Part shown: piece by piece, positions 5,344 through 8,138 of the stretch
Position numbering within the stretch: the first letter of the stretch is position 1
Layout: every line of letters starts with the position of its first letter
Assembly (NCBI GenBank): GCA_030690025.1
Contig: JAUYDJ010000139.1
Coordinates: 1-8,138, forward strand
DNA length: 8,138 nucleotides
Reading direction: 5' to 3'
DNA from: Chloroflexota bacterium
GTDB taxonomy: Bacteria; Chloroflexota; Dehalococcoidia; Dehalococcoidales; JAUYDJ01
Program-made: the position numbers and the translations under genes
The notes under the pieces: generated by a model
Databases searched by the model: none
Seen by the model: the letters and a program-made list of their open reading frames with translations, nothing else
Told to the model about the DNA's origin: nothing

Positions 5344-7146
5344 ATGACCGCCATTGATGAAGTAAAGCAGCGGATTGACATTGTCGAGGTCGTCGGCGAA
5401 TATACCGCTTTGACCAAAGCCGGCCGGACCTTTAGAGGACTGTGCCCGTTTCACAGTGAAAAGCACGGCTCTTTCTTTGTCTACCCTGACCAGCAGTCCT
5501 GGCACTGCTTCGGCGCCTGCAGCACCGGCGGTGACGTCTTCTCCTTTATCATGAAAAAGCAGGGGTTAAGCTTTGGTGAGGCGCTGCGCCTCCTCGCCGA
5601 CAAAGCCGGCGTAGTCCTGCCCACTAAAGCCGAGCCGGAAGCCGGCGCGGGTAAGAAAGACAAGCTCTACCAGATTAACCAGGCCGCCGCCGGGTATTTC
5701 CACGATTTGCTCAACTCAGCCGCCGGACAAAAGACGCGTGAGTATATTACCGGCCGGGGCCTGACCGTTAAATCGGTCACCGACTTTCAGATGGGCTTCA
5801 GCTTGCCTGGCTGGGAAGGGCTGAAGCAGCACCTGCAGGAGCGCGGCTACACCGAGAGCGAGCTGCTTGAAGCTGGCTTGGTTGTAGAAGCAGGAGAAGG
5901 AGGCGCTACTCATGACCGCTTCCGCAACCGGTTGATGTTCCCCATCTGTGACGACCGGGGCCATATCATCGGTTTTGGAGCTAGAGCCCTTGATAATTCG
6001 CCCGCCAAGTATATTAACTCCCCTCTGACCCCCATTTTTGACAAGAGCAACACGCTCTACGGCCTGAACCTGGCCGACAGCGCCATCCGCCAGCGCGACC
6101 TGGCCGTCATTGTGGAAGGCTACCTGGACGTTATCATCGCCCACCAGTACGGCTTCAGCAATGTGGTGGCTTCCATGGGCACCGCCATAAGCGATAAACA
6201 CATTAACGCCCTGAAGAGAATGACCAAAAACCTGGTTTTAGCCCTTGACTCCGACACCGCCGGCGAGGAGGCCATGCTCCGCTGCGTGGGCTATGAAAAC
6301 GCCCTCGACTCCGAAATAAAGGTGGTTATCCTGCCGGAGGGTCGTGACCCCGATGAAGTCATTAAAGATGACACCAAACAGTGGGAGCAGCTGCTGGCAC
6401 AGGCCCTGCCTGTCATTGATTTTACCTTCGACATGGTGACTGCCAAGCTGGATCTGACTCGCAGGAAAGACCAGTCACTTGCCGTAGAAAAACTCCTGCC
6501 CATCGTTATTGAAGTCAAAGACCCTATACGCAGACAGCATTACATGAACGAACTACACCTGCGGACCGGAATTGACCAGCGTATTCTGGAAGAAACAGTG
6601 GGCAAAATGAAGGCTAGACGTCGTGCCAAAGAGACCAGGCCGGAGACGACCACTGGCGGTGGTGGCGGCGGTGACCAAGTGCTGCGCCACCTGCTGACCA
6701 ACCCGGTGGAGGGCTACTGCCTCTCGCTGCTGCTCCAGCACCCGGAGCTTAAAGATCGGTGCCAGGAGCTTAAACCCGAATATTTTGCCGGTACGCAGAA
6801 CCGGGAAATTCTTATTGCTTATTTGAAAGCTAAAGATGTAAAATCAATGAGGGAAGAACTGGACAGCTCTTTGCGCGATTACGTTGATTCCCTGCTCAGC
6901 AGACAACTATCCGCTGCCCAAATCGAGCCAAAGTTCGCCGAGTGCGTCCTGCGGCTGCGAGAGGCATTCCTGAGAAGCGTGGAAAGCAGGAAGGCGGAGG
7001 TATTGGCCTCCGCCGCCGAATCAGGTGGCGCCACCGCGGAGTTGGCCGCGCTCGAAGAGCACGGGATTAGCACCAGCGTCCAGCTGAACGAGGTATTCTG
7101 CCAGAAGAACCCCCGCCGGTCAGGGGCAAAGGGATTGAAGAAATGA
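5344..7146 (+). CDS. dnaG: DNA primase
   Basis: This DnaG primase synthesises RNA primers for replication and normally docks on the DnaB helicase. At 600 residues it has the usual length and order. The CHC2 zinc domain is N-terminal (C34, H37, C55, C59 within CPFH...HCFGAC). The RNA polymerase core is at about 110-360, with the basic motif [23 protein letters not shown] (192-214) and a TOPRIM fold containing EGYLDVI (E258), LDSDTAGEE (D302, D304) and GRDPDE (D335, D337). A six-glycine linker (438-443) leads to the helical C-terminal helicase-binding region. The last zinc pair is C-x3-C instead of the common C-x2-C. ATG 5344 is the first start after an in-frame TAA at 5332, and [17 protein letters not shown] matches the family N-terminus. 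It lacks a well-placed Shine-Dalgarno. Its stop overlaps rpoD by four bases. Confidence 0.96.
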   Translation: MTAIDEVKQRIDIVEVVGEYTALTKAGRTFRGLCPFHSEKHGSFFVYPDQQSWHCFGACSTGGDVFSFIMKKQGLSFGEALRLLADKAGVVLPTKAEPEAGAGKKDKLYQINQAAAGYFHDLLNSAAGQKTREYITGRGLTVKSVTDFQMGFSLPGWEGLKQHLQERGYTESELLEAGLVVEAGEGGATHDRFRNRLMFPICDDRGHIIGFGARALDNSPAKYINSPLTPIFDKSNTLYGLNLADSAIRQRDLAVIVEGYLDVIIAHQYGFSNVVASMGTAISDKHINALKRMTKNLVLALDSDTAGEEAMLRCVGYENALDSEIKVVILPEGRDPDEVIKDDTKQWEQLLAQALPVIDFTFDMVTAKLDLTRRKDQSLAVEKLLPIVIEVKDPIRRQHYMNELHLRTGIDQRILEETVGKMKARRRAKETRPETTTGGGGGGDQVLRHLLTNPVEGYCLSLLLQHPELKDRCQELKPEYFAGTQNREILIAYLKAKDVKSMREELDSSLRDYVDSLLSRQLSAAQIEPKFAECVLRLREAFLRSVESRKAEVLASAAESGGATAELAALEEHGISTSVQLNEVFCQKNPRRSGAKGLKK

Positions 7147-8138
7147 AGATAGAAAACACCGACAACCTTACCGACTTTGTGCCGCCTCAGGATACTGAAG
7201 AGGAAGAGGAGCGGCCTCCTGAGAAAGAGCTGGAGGCTGAGGAGCTGGAAGCCCCGCTAGCCGCCGAGCTGGAAGCGCCGCTCGAGATGGAGGACCAGGA
7301 GGTCGTTGACGACCCGGTCCACATGTACCTCCATGAGATTGGCAAGGTGCGCCTGCTTACCGCCGAAGACGAAAAAGTCCTGGCCAAGAAGATGGAGCAC
7401 GGCAAGCGCGCCAGCGATATCAAACATGCGCTCCTGCAGAAATATGGCCGGACGCCTTCCGCCGTTGAAGTCATCCTGGCTATGCTCAAAGAGGTGGGGC
7501 AGGCCGCCGATGTTATCCGCGCCTTGCGCCATCAGCTTGATTTACCGGCTATCGATAGCTTCAAAGAAGCCATCGCCGACCCCAAGTTTCGAGGTAGTAT
7601 CAATAGCGGAATCGACCCGCTGCTGGTGCAGAACGTCGCCCAGGAAGTAGATAAGTCGGTGCTGGCCATCGAGCAGGCGTTCATCCACCTCTCCGTCAAT
7701 ATCAACCTGCTGCCGCGCGAAGTCCTGGACGCCATCGGCGCTGACGTGCCCCTGGATGACATCGCTGGTCTGGCCGAAGATACCGGTCTCATCAAATCCA
7801 TCCAGGGCCATGAGTCCCAGTTCAAAGCCTACCTGGACAATGTCGACCAGGAATCGGAAAAGTCGGAAAAACACCTGATTGAAGCCAACCTCCGCCTGGT
7901 GGTAAGCGTGGCCAAGAAGCATATCGGGCGGGGCATGTCCCTCCTTGACCTGATTCAGGAGGGCAATATCGGCCTGATGAGGGCCGTGGAGAAATTCGAC
8001 TACCGTAAGGGCTACAAATTCAGCACCTATGCCACCTGGTGGATTCGTCAGGCCATCACCCGGGCCATTGCCGACCAGGCCCAGACCATCCGCATTCCTG
8101 TTCATATGATCGAGACCATTAACAAACTGATCCGGACC
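7143..8138 (+). CDS. rpoD: Primary RNA polymerase sigma factor, N-terminal 332 codons (cut by window edge)
   Basis: This gene encodes the housekeeping sigma factor and runs off the end of the window in frame. The ATG overlaps the dnaG stop (ATGA, 7143-7146), and AAAGGGA lies about 8 nt upstream. Residues 1-55 are acidic, Glu/Pro-rich and probably disordered, where region 1.1 would be. Region 1.2 is at about 56-88 ([17 protein letters not shown]). A spacer of about 150 residues follows. Region 2 then begins near 241: 2.1 [14 protein letters not shown], 2.2 [21 protein letters not shown] (core binding), 2.3 [13 protein letters not shown] (promoter melting), 2.4 [18 protein letters not shown] (-10 recognition), then the start of region 3. 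The intact region 2.4 and 1.2 argue for a group 1 sigma. The promoters for bfn and ppsA fit its expected specificity. Confidence 0.95.
   Translation, partial: MKIENTDNLTDFVPPQDTEEEEERPPEKELEAEELEAPLAAELEAPLEMEDQEVVDDPVHMYLHEIGKVRLLTAEDEKVLAKKMEHGKRASDIKHALLQKYGRTPSAVEVILAMLKEVGQAADVIRALRHQLDLPAIDSFKEAIADPKFRGSINSGIDPLLVQNVAQEVDKSVLAIEQAFIHLSVNINLLPREVLDAIGADVPLDDIAGLAEDTGLIKSIQGHESQFKAYLDNVDQESEKSEKHLIEANLRLVVSVAKKHIGRGMSLLDLIQEGNIGLMRAVEKFDYRKGYKFSTYATWWIRQAITRAIADQAQTIRIPVHMIETINKLIRT
7227..7282 (+). repeat. Short in-frame tandem repeat in the rpoD N-terminus
   Basis: Two 17-nt segments (7242-7258 and 7266-7282) differ at one base and are 24 nt apart, encoding ELEAPLAA then ELEAPLEM. A third, partial ELEA unit begins at 7227. 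It lengthens the acidic disordered tail before region 1.2 without breaking the frame. Confidence 0.7.

Noticed and set aside
5117..5347. Plus-strand open frame running through repeat copy 2 toward dnaG
   Set aside because: Most of it is the palindromic repeat, which yields typical spurious peptides; only the last nine codons are discussed, as a possible leader.
7542..8105. Minus-strand open frame of about 187 codons opposite rpoD
   Set aside because: It lies entirely opposite the in-frame rpoD coding region, including regions 2.1-2.4; its peptide has no recognisable motif.

Overview
This 8.1-kb window looks like a chromosomal housekeeping region of an anaerobic Chloroflexota bacterium, most likely class Dehalococcoidia. 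The attribution rests on protein character and gene order recalled from that class (PEP synthase, dGTPase-like HD protein, DnaG primase and primary sigma factor in a row, close to a bifunctional-nuclease gene and an ATP synthase operon). It was not tested by a search. The DNA is moderately GC-rich, apparently above the roughly 47-49% of Dehalococcoides itself, so another genus or an uncultured lineage is more likely. No phage, transposase, CRISPR or defence gene is visible.

Layout. Positions 1-1371 are all on the minus strand: bfn (bifunctional nuclease/DUF151), then a small four-cysteine zinc-ribbon protein 14 nt downstream. After a gap with a perfect inverted repeat comes the start of an F1Fo ATP synthase operon (atpZ overlapping the first 33 codons of atpB). 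From 1695 everything is on the plus strand: ppsA and dgt overlapping by one base, a 317-bp gap, then dnaG and a truncated rpoD overlapping by four bases. The spacer at 1372-1694 is a divergent promoter region. It holds a near-consensus sigma70-type promoter facing bfn (TTGACA, 17 bp, TAGAAT) and an extended -10 promoter facing ppsA (TGGTATAAT).

The least ordinary element is a pair of short interspersed palindromic repeats, one in each large plus-strand gap (about 1483-1566 and 5123-5204). They are in opposite orientation and share 12-13-bp terminal inverted repeats beginning TGTCATTGCGAG. They match at 47 of 52 aligned positions in one half, but carry unrelated perfect hairpins in the other half. 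They look like a non-coding MITE/REP-type family whose hairpin module varies.

Functionally, PEP synthase feeds gluconeogenesis from pyruvate. The dGTPase-like protein probably hydrolyses dNTPs. DnaG primes replication, RpoD is the primary sigma factor, and the ATP synthase couples the ion gradient to ATP. dnaG next to rpoD recalls the macromolecular-synthesis arrangement of many bacteria. I found no convincing new biological system. The points worth a second look are the repeat pair, the dnaG leader with no normal Shine-Dalgarno, the C-x3-C spacing in the DnaG zinc site, and the long non-conserved spacer in RpoD.
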